Translations under genes and position numbers: made by a program
The notes under the pieces: generated by a model
The model's database searches: none
What the model saw: only the letters and a program-made list of their open reading frames with translations
Told to the model about the DNA's origin: nothing
Part shown: piece after piece, positions 44,931-53,873 of the stretch
Layout: the number at the start of each line of letters is the position of its first letter
Numbering within the stretch: position 1 is the first letter of the stretch
Assembly: GCA_025062095.1 (NCBI GenBank)
Contig: JANXAZ010000009.1
Coordinates: forward strand, 1-53,873
Reading direction: 5' to 3'
Source: Geminicoccaceae bacterium
GTDB taxonomy: Bacteria; Pseudomonadota; Alphaproteobacteria; Geminicoccales; Geminicoccaceae
DNA length: 53,873 nucleotides

Positions 44931-46472
44931 TCAGCGCTCCAGCGGTGCGGGCGGGCTCGACGGTCCGAGCACCGCCTCGACGTAGCTCTGGCGCGCGTAG
45001 AGCTGGCGGGCGGTGGCCTCGAGCTCCTGCGCGAGCGGACCGGCGAAACCGGCGAGGAGCACGGGGAGGGCGAGCAGGGTCGCGGTCGCGACGAGGGGAA
45101 CGAGGGGTCGGGGGCGCGGGGGCGGCGGATCGGCGGCGGGCGCGGCGAGCGCCGCCGGCTTCCAGAACAGAAGCGAGCCCGCGCGGGCGAGGGCGAGAAC
45201 GGTCAGAAGGCTCGTCACGAGCACCGCCGCCCACAGCCAGGGCCAGGCGCTCCGGCCGCGCAGGGCGTCGAGGATCCAGATCTTGCCGAGGAAGCCCGAA
45301 AGCGGAGGCAGGCCGGCGGTGGCCAGGGCGGCCAAGAGAAAGCCCGCGGCAAGAAGCTCGAGCTGCGGGAAGGGGGGAGCGGGGACGAGCTCGTCGCGCA
45401 TCGCGCCCCGGCGCTCGGCGACGAGCTCGCCCACGAGGAACAAGCCCGCCGCGGCGAGCGTGCTGTGCACGAGATAATAGAGCGCCGCGGCGGTGGCCGC
45501 GCTCGTCGGTACGGCGAGAACGAGGGCGAGGGTGCCCATGGAGGCGAGAACGGAATAGGCGGCGAGCCGCTGCAGGCTGCGCGCGCCGAGAACCCCGAGC
45601 GTGCCGAGGACCAGCGTGGCGAGCGCGGCCGGGACCACCCAGGGTTCGACGAGCCCGATCGCCGGCGATCCCGCGCCGCCGAAGACGGCGAGGTGCACGC
45701 GCAGGATGGCGTAGGCACCGACCTTGGTCATGACGGCGAAGAGCGCCGCCACCGGGGGCGCGGCGACGCCGTAGGTCCCCGGCAACCAGAGGTGCAAGGG
45801 CGCGAGGGCGGCCTTGACCGCGAAGACGACGAGCAGAAGGGCCACGCCCGTGCGCAACAACCCCGCCTGTTCGGGGCCGACCTGTGCCGCCTTGAGGGCG
45901 AGATCGGCCATGTTGAGCGTGCCGGTCACGGCGTAGATGGTGCCGACGGCGAAGAGGAACAGGGTCGAGGCGAGGAGGTTGATCGTGACGTATTTGAAGC
46001 CGCCGACGAGCCGACGGACGCCCGCCCCGTGGAGGAAGAGGCCGTAAGACGCGATCAACAGGACCTCGAAGAAGACGAAGAGGTTGAAGACGTCGCCGGT
46101 GAGGAAGGCGCCGTTGAGGCCCATGAGCTGGAACTGGAAGAGCGCGTGGAAATGGCGGCCCTGACGGTCCCAGCCGGCGGCGGCGTAGAGCAGAACCAGA
46201 AGCGCGAGCAGCTGGGTGAGCACGAGCATGAGGGCGGAGAGCCGGTCGAGGACGAGCACGATGCCGAAAGGTGCCGGCCAGGCGCCCAAGAGATAAGGCC
46301 GCGGGACGCCGTCGCGGGCGAGCAGGAAAAGCCCGACGGCGACGCCGAGGAGAAAAACGGTGGTGGCGAGCGAGAGCGTGCGCTGCAAGGCGAGATCGAA
46401 GCGCGCGACGAGCACGATGCTGGCGGCCATCGCCGCCGGCAGAACGACGGGGACGATGATCCAATCGGTCAT
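44931..46472 (-). CDS. mrpD: Mrp/Pha-type antiporter subunit D
   Basis: 513 residues, about 14 membrane helices, homologous to NuoN/NuoM-type proton channels. Visible are LFVFFEVLLIASYGLFLHGAG, KAALAPLHLWLPGTYGVAAPPVAALFAVMTKVGAYAILR (proton-channel Lys and the broken helix) and GLPPLSGFLGKIWILDAL. Likely conducts protons in exchange for Na+ or K+. ATG 46472 overlaps the subunit C stop by four bases. Confidence 0.94.
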   Translation of the reverse strand: MTDWIIVPVVLPAAMAASIVLVARFDLALQRTLSLATTVFLLGVAVGLFLLARDGVPRPYLLGAWPAPFGIVLVLDRLSALMLVLTQLLALLVLLYAAAGWDRQGRHFHALFQFQLMGLNGAFLTGDVFNLFVFFEVLLIASYGLFLHGAGVRRLVGGFKYVTINLLASTLFLFAVGTIYAVTGTLNMADLALKAAQVGPEQAGLLRTGVALLLVVFAVKAALAPLHLWLPGTYGVAAPPVAALFAVMTKVGAYAILRVHLAVFGGAGSPAIGLVEPWVVPAALATLVLGTLGVLGARSLQRLAAYSVLASMGTLALVLAVPTSAATAAALYYLVHSTLAAAGLFLVGELVAERRGAMRDELVPAPPFPQLELLAAGFLLAALATAGLPPLSGFLGKIWILDALRGRSAWPWLWAAVLVTSLLTVLALARAGSLLFWKPAALAAPAADPPPPRPRPLVPLVATATLLALPVLLAGFAGPLAQELEATARQLYARQSYVEAVLGPSSPPAPLER

Positions 46473-46810
46473 CGGCGCTCGTCCCGCGGTTCGCGACCGT
46501 CGACGTGGTCGCTGCCCGCCTCGAGGAAGCCGCGCAGGGCCAGGACCACGACGAGGGCGGTCATGCCGAAGGAGATGACGATGGCGGTGAGCACGAGAGC
46601 CTGGGGCAAGGGATCGGTATAGCCGGGTGCGGCGGGATCGATGATCGGCGGCCGACCGACGACGAGACGTCCGGTGGCGAAGAGGAAGACGTTAACCGCG
46701 TAGGACAGAAAAGAGAGACCGAGGACCACGGGAAAGGTGCGGCCGCGCAGGCACAAGTACACGCCGACTGCGGTCAGCACGCCCACGCCGCTCGCCACGA
46801 GCGCCTCCAT
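46469..46810 (-). CDS. mrpC: Mrp/Pha-type antiporter subunit C (NuoK-like)
   Basis: 113 residues, three membrane helices, NuoK-like: LTAVGVYLCLRGRTFPVVLGLSFLSYAVNVFLFATG and DPLPQALVLTAIVISFGMTALVVVLALR. Start at ATG 46810, one base after the stop of the fused AB subunit, preferred over an upstream start 21 bases earlier that would overlap that gene. Confidence 0.93.
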   Translation of the reverse strand: MEALVASGVGVLTAVGVYLCLRGRTFPVVLGLSFLSYAVNVFLFATGRLVVGRPPIIDPAAPGYTDPLPQALVLTAIVISFGMTALVVVLALRGFLEAGSDHVDGREPRDERR

Positions 46811-46811
46811 C

Positions 46812-49697
46812 TCAGCTCTCCGGCTCGGCACGCTGCGCGGCGAGCGCGGCTTCCGCCGCGGCGCGCGGTTCGGGCCGGGGGACCGAATCCATGGGCGCGG
46901 GCGGCCCGAGCCGGGGCTCGATGCGCGCGCTCACCCGGGCGAGATTGGCGAGGACGAGCATGACCACCCCGACCACGGTCAAGAACACCCCGAGATCGAA
47001 AAGCGCCGCGGAGGCGAGCTCGACCGCGCCCACGAGGGGCAAGTGCAGGTAGCCGTAGGTGCTGGTGAGGAAGGGGCGATCGAAGAACCAGCTGCCGATC
47101 CCGGTGGCCACCGCGACGAAGACGCCCGCGCCCACGAGCGCGTGATAGTCGATGCGCGTTCGTGCGCGCGCCCAGGCCCAGCCGGAGGCCATGTACTGGA
47201 CGATCAGCGCCACGCCGACGACGAGCCCGGCGATGAAGCCGCCGCCGGGTTGATTGTGGCCGCGCAGGAAAATGTAGACGCCCACGGCGAGGGCGAGGGG
47301 AAGCATGACCCGGGTGGCCACCACGAGCATCATCGGGTGACGATCGGCCGCCCGCGGCAGCGCCTCCCAATGCCGCAGCCGCTCGGCGGCGACGCCGCGG
47401 AAGGTGCTGTCGAGCACGGCGAAAATCGCGAGCGCGGCGATCGCGAGGACGATGATCTCACCGAGCGTATCGTAGCCGCGGAAGTCGACGAGGATGACGT
47501 TGACGACGTTCGTCCCCCCGCCACCCGGCTTCGATTCGGCGACGTGATAAGCGGAAATCGTGGGCAGCGCGAAATCGGAAGTGAGGATGGCGTAGAGCAG
47601 AGCCCCCACCCCGAGCCCCGAACCGAGCGCGATCGCGAGATCGCGGGCGCGGCGCGCGGGCGTCGATTCGCGCGGGCTCTCGCGCGGGAGATAATTGAGA
47701 GCCAAGAGCATGAGGACGGTGGTGACGATTTCCACCGAGAGCTGGGTGAGGGCGAGATCGGGGGCGGAGAACCAGACGAAGGTCAAGGAGACGATCAGAC
47801 CCACCACGCTCGTGACCACGAGCGCGAGCAGCCGCTGGCGGTGCAGCACCGCCACCGCGAGCGCGCAGGCCACGCCCGCCGCCCACAAGACCGTTGCCGG
47901 AGCCGTGACGGGCACGGGCGGGCGCGTGCCGGCCGCGAAGGCGCCCGCACCGGTGGCGAGGCCGACGAGGAGAATGGCGAACAGGGCCCAGGCGACGGTG
48001 CGCTGCAGCCGCTCGTCGTGGATGGCATCGCTCGTCCTCCGCGCGGCGGCGGCGAGGGCGGCGACCGCGGCCTCGTACATCGCCTTGGCCTCGGGTCGCC
48101 AGGACCGTTCCCGCAACCGGCACAAAGGCGCGTAGGCGGCGAGGAGCAGAAGGCCGCAGAGGAAGGCGAGCAGGCTCGCGAACAGCGCCGGGGTCGGCCC
48201 GTGCCAGAGCTCAAGGATCGTCGGCGGCGCCGCACCCGCCGTCGCGGCCTCGGCGGCGACGCGGACGAGCGGCCCGGCGATCGCATCCGGGAACAGGCCG
48301 ATGGCCACCACGGGCAGGCAGAGGACCGCCGCGGGCAGCCACATCCCCGGGCTCGGGTCGTGGGGGTGTCGAGGATAATCCCCGCGCACCGGCCCCAGGA
48401 AGACGTGCACCGCGTAGCGCAAGGAATAGGCGACGGAACAGGCGGCGGCGGCGAGGACCAGAAGCGGGAACAGCCGGCCCGTCGACCACCACTGCACGGG
48501 CAGCGTTTCCTCGAGCAGGAGCTCTTTGGAGAGAAAGCCGTTCAAGGGCGGCACGCCGGCCATGGAGAGCGAAGCGAGGACGGCGAGCGAGCCGGTGATC
48601 GGCATGAGGCGGAAGAGCCCCCCGAGCCTGCGCGCATCGCGCGTGCCCGCCTCGTGATCGACGATGCCCGCGGTCATGAACAGCGCGGCTTTGAAGCTCG
48701 CGTGGTTGACGATGTGAAAGACGCCGGCGAGCACCGCCGAGCCCGTGCCGAGGCCCAGAAGCAGCGTCACGAGGCCCAAGTGGCTCACGGTGGAAAAGGC
48801 GAGCAGGGCCTTGAGATCGTCTTTGAAGATCGCGATCCAGGCGGCCACGAGCATGGTCAGAAGGCCGGTTCCGGAGACCAGGAGGAACCAAACCTCGGTG
48901 CCGGCGAGCACCGGCCACAAACGGCCCAACAAGAACAGCCCGGCCTTCACCATGGTGGCCGAGTGCAGATAGGCGGAGACGGGAGTGGGCGCCGCCATGG
49001 CGTGCGGCAACCAGAAATGGAAGGGAAATTGGGCCGACTTGGTGAAGGCACCCAACAGGACGAGGAGCAGAGCGGGAAGGTAGAGCGGCGAGGCGCGCAC
49101 TTCTTCGCCGCGGGCGAGGATGGTCGTGAGCTCGCGCGATCCCGCCGCCTCGCCGAGAAGGAGAAGACCGGCGAGAAGCGCGAGACCGCCGGCACCGGTC
49201 ACGACCAGGGCCATGCGGGCTCCTTCGCGCGCCTCGGGCAAATGCCGCCAATAGCCGATCAAGAGGAACGAGGAGAGGCTCGTGAGCTCCCAGAACACCA
49301 CGAGCAGGAGCACGTTGTCGGAGAGGACGATCCCGACCATCGCTCCTTGGAAGAGCAGAAGAAAGGAATAGAATTTCCCGAGCGGATCCTCGCGCGAGAG
49401 ATAAAAGCGCGCATAAGCGATGATCAGGATTCCGACGAGCAGGATCAGAAAGGCGAAGAAGAAGCCGAAGCCGTCGAGGAAAAAGCTCGCCTCGAGTCCC
49501 GCTTGCGGCAGCCACGACACGCTTTCCCGCAAGAGTTCGCCGCGGAAGACGGCGGGCGCCCGGACGAGGAGGAGCGCGAGCGCCACGGCCGTGACCGCAC
49601 CCGTGACGAGCGCGCACGCATCGCGCCCGGAGCGGATCAGGAGCGGGGGCAGGACCGCACCCAGAAGCGGCACCAGGACGATCGCGGCGAGATCCAT
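46812..49697 (-). CDS. mrpA: Mrp/Pha-type antiporter fused subunits A and B
   Basis: 961 residues, first gene of the operon. The A-part (about 1-780) is NuoL-like with LVVFWELTSLSSFLLIGYW, TKSAQFPFHFWLPHAMAAPTPVSAYLHSATMVKAG and HIVNHASFKAALFMTAG, and AGVPPLNGFLSKELLLEE. The C-terminal part (about 800-930) is subunit B with RVMLPLALAVGVYIFLRGHNQPGGGFIAGLV. Fusion of A and B is the group-2 (PhaAB, Sinorhizobium-like) arrangement, with six genes rather than seven. Exchanges Na+ or K+ for protons across the inner membrane and supports pH and salt tolerance. Upstream gap to the GGT gene is 109 bases. Confidence 0.95.
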   Translation of the reverse strand: MDLAAIVLVPLLGAVLPPLLIRSGRDACALVTGAVTAVALALLLVRAPAVFRGELLRESVSWLPQAGLEASFFLDGFGFFFAFLILLVGILIIAYARFYLSREDPLGKFYSFLLLFQGAMVGIVLSDNVLLLVVFWELTSLSSFLLIGYWRHLPEAREGARMALVVTGAGGLALLAGLLLLGEAAGSRELTTILARGEEVRASPLYLPALLLVLLGAFTKSAQFPFHFWLPHAMAAPTPVSAYLHSATMVKAGLFLLGRLWPVLAGTEVWFLLVSGTGLLTMLVAAWIAIFKDDLKALLAFSTVSHLGLVTLLLGLGTGSAVLAGVFHIVNHASFKAALFMTAGIVDHEAGTRDARRLGGLFRLMPITGSLAVLASLSMAGVPPLNGFLSKELLLEETLPVQWWSTGRLFPLLVLAAAACSVAYSLRYAVHVFLGPVRGDYPRHPHDPSPGMWLPAAVLCLPVVAIGLFPDAIAGPLVRVAAEAATAGAAPPTILELWHGPTPALFASLLAFLCGLLLLAAYAPLCRLRERSWRPEAKAMYEAAVAALAAAARRTSDAIHDERLQRTVAWALFAILLVGLATGAGAFAAGTRPPVPVTAPATVLWAAGVACALAVAVLHRQRLLALVVTSVVGLIVSLTFVWFSAPDLALTQLSVEIVTTVLMLLALNYLPRESPRESTPARRARDLAIALGSGLGVGALLYAILTSDFALPTISAYHVAESKPGGGGTNVVNVILVDFRGYDTLGEIIVLAIAALAIFAVLDSTFRGVAAERLRHWEALPRAADRHPMMLVVATRVMLPLALAVGVYIFLRGHNQPGGGFIAGLVVGVALIVQYMASGWAWARARTRIDYHALVGAGVFVAVATGIGSWFFDRPFLTSTYGYLHLPLVGAVELASAALFDLGVFLTVVGVVMLVLANLARVSARIEPRLGPPAPMDSVPRPEPRAAAEAALAAQRAEPES

Positions 49698-49806
49698 GGC
49701 CGGGCTCGACGGCTCCGCGGGACCATTCGGGGCCGGACGAGCGCCGGCCGTCTCCGCCTGGCAGTAGGCAGGGGCGGCCGATCGGTCAACGCGTCGCGGC
49801 GCGGTC

Positions 49807-51393
49807 TCACCAGCCGAGGGCGAGCCCGTCCTTGCGCGGATCGCTGCCGCCCACGAGCACCCCGCGCTTGCGATCGACGAGGATGGCCTGGCCGCCGCCC
49901 AAAGGCGCGCTCGGCTCGAGGACGAGATGGCCGCGCTCCTGCAGGCCCGCGCGGGTCGGCGCGGGGATCCGCCGCTCGACCTCCATGTCGAAGGGATAGG
50001 CGGAGACGCGGGGCAGTTCGAGCGCGGCCTGGGGATCGAGGCCGTGGTCGACGATCGCGGACAGAAGCTGGACCTGGCCCATCGGTTGGAAGTGCCCGCC
50101 CATCACCCCGAAGGCGAGCCAGGCCTCTCCGCCCTTGAAGGCCAGGGCCGGAATGATCGTGTGCATCGGCCGCTTGCCGGGGCCGAGGGCGTTGGGATGG
50201 GCGGGATCGAGGCGGAACGAGACGCCCCGATTGTGGAACAGGACGCCGGTTTCGGGACAGCACAGACCGGAGCCGAAGGGCTCGAAGAGAGAGTTGATGA
50301 AGGAGACGACGTTGAGGTCGCGATCGACGACGCAAAGATAGACCGTGTCCTTGTGGGCCGCGAGCAGAGGCGGGGGCAGATCGCGCGCGGCGCGCTCGGG
50401 ATCGATCGTTTCCCGCAGCCGCGCCGCGTAGTCTTTGTCCAACAGGCGCTGGACGGGGACCTCGACCATCGCCGGATCGGCGAGGAGCGCGTCGCGGTCG
50501 CGAAAGGCGAGCTTGGCGGCTTCCGCCAGAAGGTGCAGCCGTTCGGCGCCCAGCGGCTCCATGGCGCCGAGCTCGAAGCCTTCGAGGACGTTGAGGATCT
50601 GGAGCGCGACCACGCCCTGCCCGTTGGGCGGACATTCGTAGACCAGAAGATCGCGATAGGAGGTGTGGATCGGCTCGACGAGTTCCGCCCGCTGCGCGGC
50701 AAAGTCTTCGAGGCTGTGCACTCCGCCCCAAGAACGCAGGGAAGCCACCATCTTCTCGGCGAGAGGGCCTTCGTAGAAGGCGTTCACGCCCTCTGTCGCG
50801 ATCCGCTCGAGGGTGCGGGCGAGGGCCGGGAGCTGCACGATCCGGCCTTCCGCCGGCGGGCGGCCGCCCGGGAGGTAGAAGGCGGCGGCGCCCTCGCTGT
50901 GGCGCAGGGTGGAGGCGTGCCGGCGCCAGTCCCAGGCGACCCGGGCGGTGACCGGGAACCCCTCCTCGGCGAGGCGGATCGCCGGCCGCAGGAGCTCGGC
51001 GAGAGGCTTGGTTCCGAAACGCTCGAGCAACAGCTCCCAAGCGCGCAGCGCTCCCGGGACGGTGACCGCATGGGCGCTCCGGGGCGGGATCTCGGCGAGA
51101 CCTTCGGCGCGCAGGCGCTCGATGGTAGCGGCCGCGGGCGCCCGCCCCGAGCCGTTGACGGCGAACACCCCGCCCGAGGCGGGAGCGACGAGCGCGAAAC
51201 AGTCGCCCCCGATCCCGGTCATCGCGGGTTCGACCACGGCGAGCACGGCTGCGGCGGCGATCGCCGCGTCGACCGCGTTGCCTCCCGCCCGCAAGACGTC
51301 GAGGGCGACGAGGGTCGCACTCGGAACCGAGGTCGCGGCCATGCCCGAGACGCCGTAAGCGGGCGAACGGCCGAGGAGCTGGAAGTCGCGCAT
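49807..51393 (-). CDS. ggt: Gamma-glutamyltransferase family protein
   Basis: 528 residues, Ntn-hydrolase. N-terminal GMAATSVPSATLVALDVLRAGGNAVDAAIAAAAVLAVVEPAMTGIGGD pattern is typical (shown here by AGGNAVDAAIAAA and TGIGGDCF). The autocatalytic nucleophile is T350 in HKDTVYLCVVD, so cleavage before T350 gives the small subunit. FINSLFEPFGSG and GVMGGHFQPMGQVQ follow. No signal peptide is evident, so it is probably cytoplasmic, unlike the periplasmic E. coli enzyme. It could act on glutathione or other gamma-glutamyl amides. ATG 51393 with GGGGGAGGCG upstream. Confidence 0.92.
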   Translation of the reverse strand: MRDFQLLGRSPAYGVSGMAATSVPSATLVALDVLRAGGNAVDAAIAAAAVLAVVEPAMTGIGGDCFALVAPASGGVFAVNGSGRAPAAATIERLRAEGLAEIPPRSAHAVTVPGALRAWELLLERFGTKPLAELLRPAIRLAEEGFPVTARVAWDWRRHASTLRHSEGAAAFYLPGGRPPAEGRIVQLPALARTLERIATEGVNAFYEGPLAEKMVASLRSWGGVHSLEDFAAQRAELVEPIHTSYRDLLVYECPPNGQGVVALQILNVLEGFELGAMEPLGAERLHLLAEAAKLAFRDRDALLADPAMVEVPVQRLLDKDYAARLRETIDPERAARDLPPPLLAAHKDTVYLCVVDRDLNVVSFINSLFEPFGSGLCCPETGVLFHNRGVSFRLDPAHPNALGPGKRPMHTIIPALAFKGGEAWLAFGVMGGHFQPMGQVQLLSAIVDHGLDPQAALELPRVSAYPFDMEVERRIPAPTRAGLQERGHLVLEPSAPLGGGQAILVDRKRGVLVGGSDPRKDGLALGW

Positions 51394-51469
51394 CGCCTCC
51401 CCCTTCGGAGCGCGGCGGGGCGCTTTTAGAGGGCCGAGAGCGGTGCGCCAAGCCGCGAACCCGGGGTCG

Positions 51470-51925
51470 TCAGTCGCGATGGTAGGGGTGACCCTCGAGG
51501 ATGCTCCAGGCGCGGTAGAGCTGCTCGACGAGGAGGAGGCGGACGAGCTCGTGCGGAAAGGTCATCCGCCCGAGCGCGAGGAGAAGCGCGGCGCGTTCGC
51601 GCACCGACGGATCCAGTCCCTCGGCGCCGCCGATCGCGAAGGCGACCGTGCGCACGCCCTCCTCGCGCCAGCGCCCGAGCCGGGCGGCGAAGTCGCGGCT
51701 CGAGAGCAGGAGCCCGCGTTCGTCGAGGGCCACGAGCGGCGCGCCGCTCGGCACCGCGCGCAACAGCGCCCTGCCCTCTTCCGCCCGGCGACGGACGGGA
51801 TCGCCGGTTCCCGCTTCGATCTCGCGGATCTCGAGGGGCCACGGCAGCCGCACCCGCCAGCGCTCGACGAGGCTCGCGAGCGCGGGATCGCGGCAGCGCC
51901 CGACGGCGAGGACGAGGCAGCGCAC
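51470..51925 (-). CDS. rlmH: 23S rRNA pseudouridine-1915 N3-methyltransferase
   Basis: 151 residues, SPOUT-class methyltransferase. The SAM-knot segment FAIGGAEGLDPSVRERA (about 95-111) and the C-terminal HELVRLLLVEQLYRAWSILEGHPYH-type ending are diagnostic of RlmH (about 155 residues). Methylates pseudouridine 1915 in helix 69. GTG 51925, six bases after rsfS on the same strand, as in other alphaproteobacteria. Confidence 0.94.
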   Translation of the reverse strand: MRCLVLAVGRCRDPALASLVERWRVRLPWPLEIREIEAGTGDPVRRRAEEGRALLRAVPSGAPLVALDERGLLLSSRDFAARLGRWREEGVRTVAFAIGGAEGLDPSVRERAALLLALGRMTFPHELVRLLLVEQLYRAWSILEGHPYHRD

Positions 51926-51931
51926 GCGGGC

Positions 51932-52357
51932 TCAGGCGCGCGCGGCGACGGCTCGCGCGGGAGGCAGGAGCGACCAGAGCTTTTCGAGGTCGTAAAAGGC
52001 CCGGGTCTCGGCCCGGAACAGATGCACGATGACGTCGCCCGCGTCGACGAGGATCCAGTTCGCGCGCGGATCGCCCAGGCCTTCCGCGGAGACCGCCTCG
52101 TGTCCGGCCTGTTTCATCCGTTCGAGGAGCTTTTCGGCCATGGTGGTGATGTGCCGGCTCGAGGTGCCGGTGGCCACCACCATCCAATCGGCGATCTCGG
52201 TCTTGCCCTCGAGCGAGATGAAGACGGGGTCGATCGCCTTGTCGTCCTCGAGCGAGCGCCGCACGACCTCGAGCAGTCGGTCGGTCGGCAGGATCTTGGG
52301 AGGAAGCGACGGGCGTTCTTGGCCGTCGCCGCGTGTGGTGTCGTCGATCGTCCTCAC
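51932..52357 (-). CDS. rsfS: Ribosome silencing factor
   Basis: 141 residues of the RsfS/DUF143 family: ISLEGKTEIADWMVVATGTSSRHI, then GHEAVSAEGLGDPRANWILVDAGDVIVHLF and TRAFYDLEKLWS. Binds L14 and blocks subunit joining in slow growth. A ~20-residue N-terminal tail precedes the domain. GTG 52357 overlaps the nadD stop (GTGA), the usual nadD-rsfS coupling. Confidence 0.94.
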   Translation of the reverse strand: MRTIDDTTRGDGQERPSLPPKILPTDRLLEVVRRSLEDDKAIDPVFISLEGKTEIADWMVVATGTSSRHITTMAEKLLERMKQAGHEAVSAEGLGDPRANWILVDAGDVIVHLFRAETRAFYDLEKLWSLLPPARAVAARA

Positions 52358-53061
52358 TCCCGGCGAGGAGCCGGTCGCGGCCACCGTCCCTCGCGTATCG
52401 CCGTGCTCGACGCCGGATGCGGTCGGACCGGAAGGAAGACCCAGGCCGGAGGCGCGCGCTCGGGCAGTTCGCGCGCACGCTCGGGCTGGATCCGGGCGGC
52501 CGCGAACCGCTTCGCCGCTGGTCCGGCCAGAGCACTCCGAGAATAGGGAAGCCGTGCGACGACCGCAACCGGAACCCGCTCGAGGATCTCCACCCAACGC
52601 CGCCAGCGCGGGAGCTGGGCGAGATTGTCCGCTCCGAGGAGCAAAACGAAGCGATAGCCGCGCCAGCGGCAGAGCCGGCGCAGGAGATCGACGGTGTAGA
52701 CGGTTCCGAAGCGCCGCTCGAGGTCGAGGACCTTGATGCGCGGATGGCGCGCGATCGCCCGCGCCGAGGCCAGGCGTTCCTCGAAAGGCGCCATGCCGAT
52801 CCGCGGTTTCAAGGGGTTCTGCGGGCTCACGAGCCACCAGACCTGATCGAGCCCGAGCCGCTCCAACGCCACGCGGCTGACGTACAGATGTCCCTCGTGC
52901 GCGGGGTTGAACGAGCCTCCGAGCAGCCCCACCCGCAGCGGCCGCCCTGATGGCGCGGGGCCGGGCTCGTCGAGCGCGAGGAGCACGCGGACCCGGCGCC
53001 TGAGCCCGCCCGTGGGATCGGGAGGGAGATCCGAACCGGGGAATCTCAGCCCGGTCGACAC
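52354..53061 (-). CDS. nadD: Nicotinate-nucleotide adenylyltransferase
   Basis: 235 residues from GTG 53061. Nucleotidyltransferase motifs: [17 protein letters not shown] (HxGH loop) and the ISSTxIR-like [10 protein letters not shown] near the C-terminus, with [17 protein letters not shown] between. Makes nicotinate adenine dinucleotide in NAD synthesis. The start is uncertain: GTG 53061 overlaps the proA stop by 16 bases, and a later GTG at 52986 would shorten the poorly conserved N-terminus by 25 residues. Located between proA and rsfS, the common alphaproteobacterial order. Confidence 0.9.
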   Translation of the reverse strand: MSTGLRFPGSDLPPDPTGGLRRRVRVLLALDEPGPAPSGRPLRVGLLGGSFNPAHEGHLYVSRVALERLGLDQVWWLVSPQNPLKPRIGMAPFEERLASARAIARHPRIKVLDLERRFGTVYTVDLLRRLCRWRGYRFVLLLGADNLAQLPRWRRWVEILERVPVAVVARLPYSRSALAGPAAKRFAAARIQPERARELPERAPPAWVFLPVRPHPASSTAIREGRWPRPAPRRE

Positions 53062-53873
53062 TGGCCGTTGCCGCGCACGACGTATTTGAAGGTGGTGAGC
53101 TGCTCCACGCCCACGGGGCCGCGGGCGTGCAGCCGCCCGGTGGCGATCCCGATCTCCGCCCCCATGCCGAACTCGCCGCCGTCGGCGAACTGGGTGCTCG
53201 CGTTGTGCATGACGATGGCGCTGTCCACCCGCGCGAGGAAGATCTCGGCGGCCCTGCGGTCTTGGGCGATGATCGCATCCGTGTGGTGCGAGCCGTAGCG
53301 CTCGATGTGCTCGATCGCCTCGTCCAGGCCCGAGACCACTTTCACCGCCAAGACGGCGTCGAGATATTCGGTGTACCAATCCTCTTCGGTCGCCGGCTTG
53401 GCGCGCGGCTCGAGAGCACGGGTCTCGGGACAGCCGCGGATTTCGCAGCCGCGCAGGATGAGCGCGTCGAGCACGGGCGGCAGCAAACGCGGAGCCGCGG
53501 CACGATCGCACAAGAGGGTCTCGGTCGCCCCGCAGATCCCGGTGCGCCGCAGCTTGGCGTTGACGGTGACCGCGATCGCCATGTCGAGATCGGCGCTCTC
53601 GTGCAGATAGGTGTGGCAGTTGCCTTCGAGGTGGGCGAGCACCGGAATCCGGCTCTCGGCGTAGACTCGCTCGATCAGCGACTTGCCCCCGCGCGGGACG
53701 ATCACGTCGACGAACTCGCTCATCCGCAAGAGATATCCCACCGCCTGGCGATCGCTGGTGGGGACCATCTGGATCGCCGCGCGCGGCAGGCCGGCGGCGT
53801 CGAGCCCGGCGTGCAGCGCGCCGAGGATCGCCGCGCTCGAGCGGAAGCTCTCGCTGCCCCCGCGCAAGATCAC
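53046..53873 (-). CDS. proA: Gamma-glutamyl phosphate reductase (3' part, cut by window edge)
   Basis: Partial: the last 275 residues; the 5' end lies beyond the window. Second step of proline synthesis (gamma-glutamyl phosphate to glutamate semialdehyde, NADPH). Visible are [47 protein letters not shown], the catalytic-cysteine region [17 protein letters not shown] (C114 of the part seen), [10 protein letters not shown] and [22 protein letters not shown]. Ends 16 bases inside nadD. Confidence 0.94.
   Translation of the reverse strand: MILRGGSESFRSSAAILGALHAGLDAAGLPRAAIQMVPTSDRQAVGYLLRMSEFVDVIVPRGGKSLIERVYAESRIPVLAHLEGNCHTYLHESADLDMAIAVTVNAKLRRTGICGATETLLCDRAAAPRLLPPVLDALILRGCEIRGCPETRALEPRAKPATEEDWYTEYLDAVLAVKVVSGLDEAIEHIERYGSHHTDAIIAQDRRAAEIFLARVDSAIVMHNASTQFADGGEFGMGAEIGIATGRLHARGPVGVEQLTTFKYVVRGNGQCRPG

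Noticed and set aside
46737-50138. Plus-strand open frame of over 1100 codons, highly charged
   Set aside because: Antisense shadow of the membrane-protein genes mrpAB and ggt; charged composition results from reading hydrophobic codons backwards.

Overview
The window is very GC-rich, densely packed DNA with short intergenic gaps and many 4-nt ATGA/GTGA stop-start overlaps. The gene set suggests a free-living alphaproteobacterium, probably close to Rhodospirillales or Geminicoccales. Pointers are Flp/Tad pilus genes, a DUF1194 VWA protein, a two-receiver PleD/PopA-like protein with a dead GGDEF domain, a MaoC-Pta fusion with ackA and fabI, a fused A+B subunit of an Mrp/Pha antiporter, and the proA-nadD-rsfS-rlmH order. 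This placement is an inference from gene content, not a phylogeny.

Layout. 1-6100: a partial prepilin peptidase, an Flp pilin and two TadE-type pseudopilins flank an acetoacetyl-CoA module (phaA-phaB), the degenerate GGDEF protein and upp. 6300-7600: a coiled-coil membrane protein and a DUF924 protein. 8043-11459 (minus): a cluster of an SDR, an internally duplicated protein of a family I do not recognise, and a ThDP enzyme, divergent from hyuB-hyuA (11612-15357). 15346-18575: a cobalamin-uptake unit in which a B12 riboswitch precedes btuB and a dedicated tonB. 18626-24892: a DapA-superfamily aldolase divergent from a SorAB-type sulfite dehydrogenase, then a tyrosine phosphatase, a D-2-hydroxyacid dehydrogenase, a uronate-dehydrogenase-like protein and an SDR without its catalytic Tyr.

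24893-26892 looks like the one accessory insertion. It holds a decayed 3' end of an SDR gene, an XRE-ImmA/IrrE gene carrying an apparent -1 frameshift at a T5 run, and an overlapping, AT-richer DUF4411 (PIN-like) gene. Together they resemble a toxin-antitoxin or defence pair.

26870-43647 is mostly core and metabolic: SMP-30 lactonase, P-type Ca2+-type ATPase, the maoC-pta/ackA/fabI operon, rlmE with a Ppx/GppA phosphatase, a dual CDGSH protein, glyoxalase I, a DUF429 protein running antisense into it, a DUF1194 protein, and PhoX with a candidate Pho box and a clear terminator. 43768-49697 is a six-gene monovalent cation/proton antiporter operon (fused AB, then C-G). The window closes with a gamma-glutamyltransferase, rlmH, rsfS, nadD and the 3' part of proA.

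No rRNA, tRNA, CRISPR array, insertion sequence or phage gene was seen.
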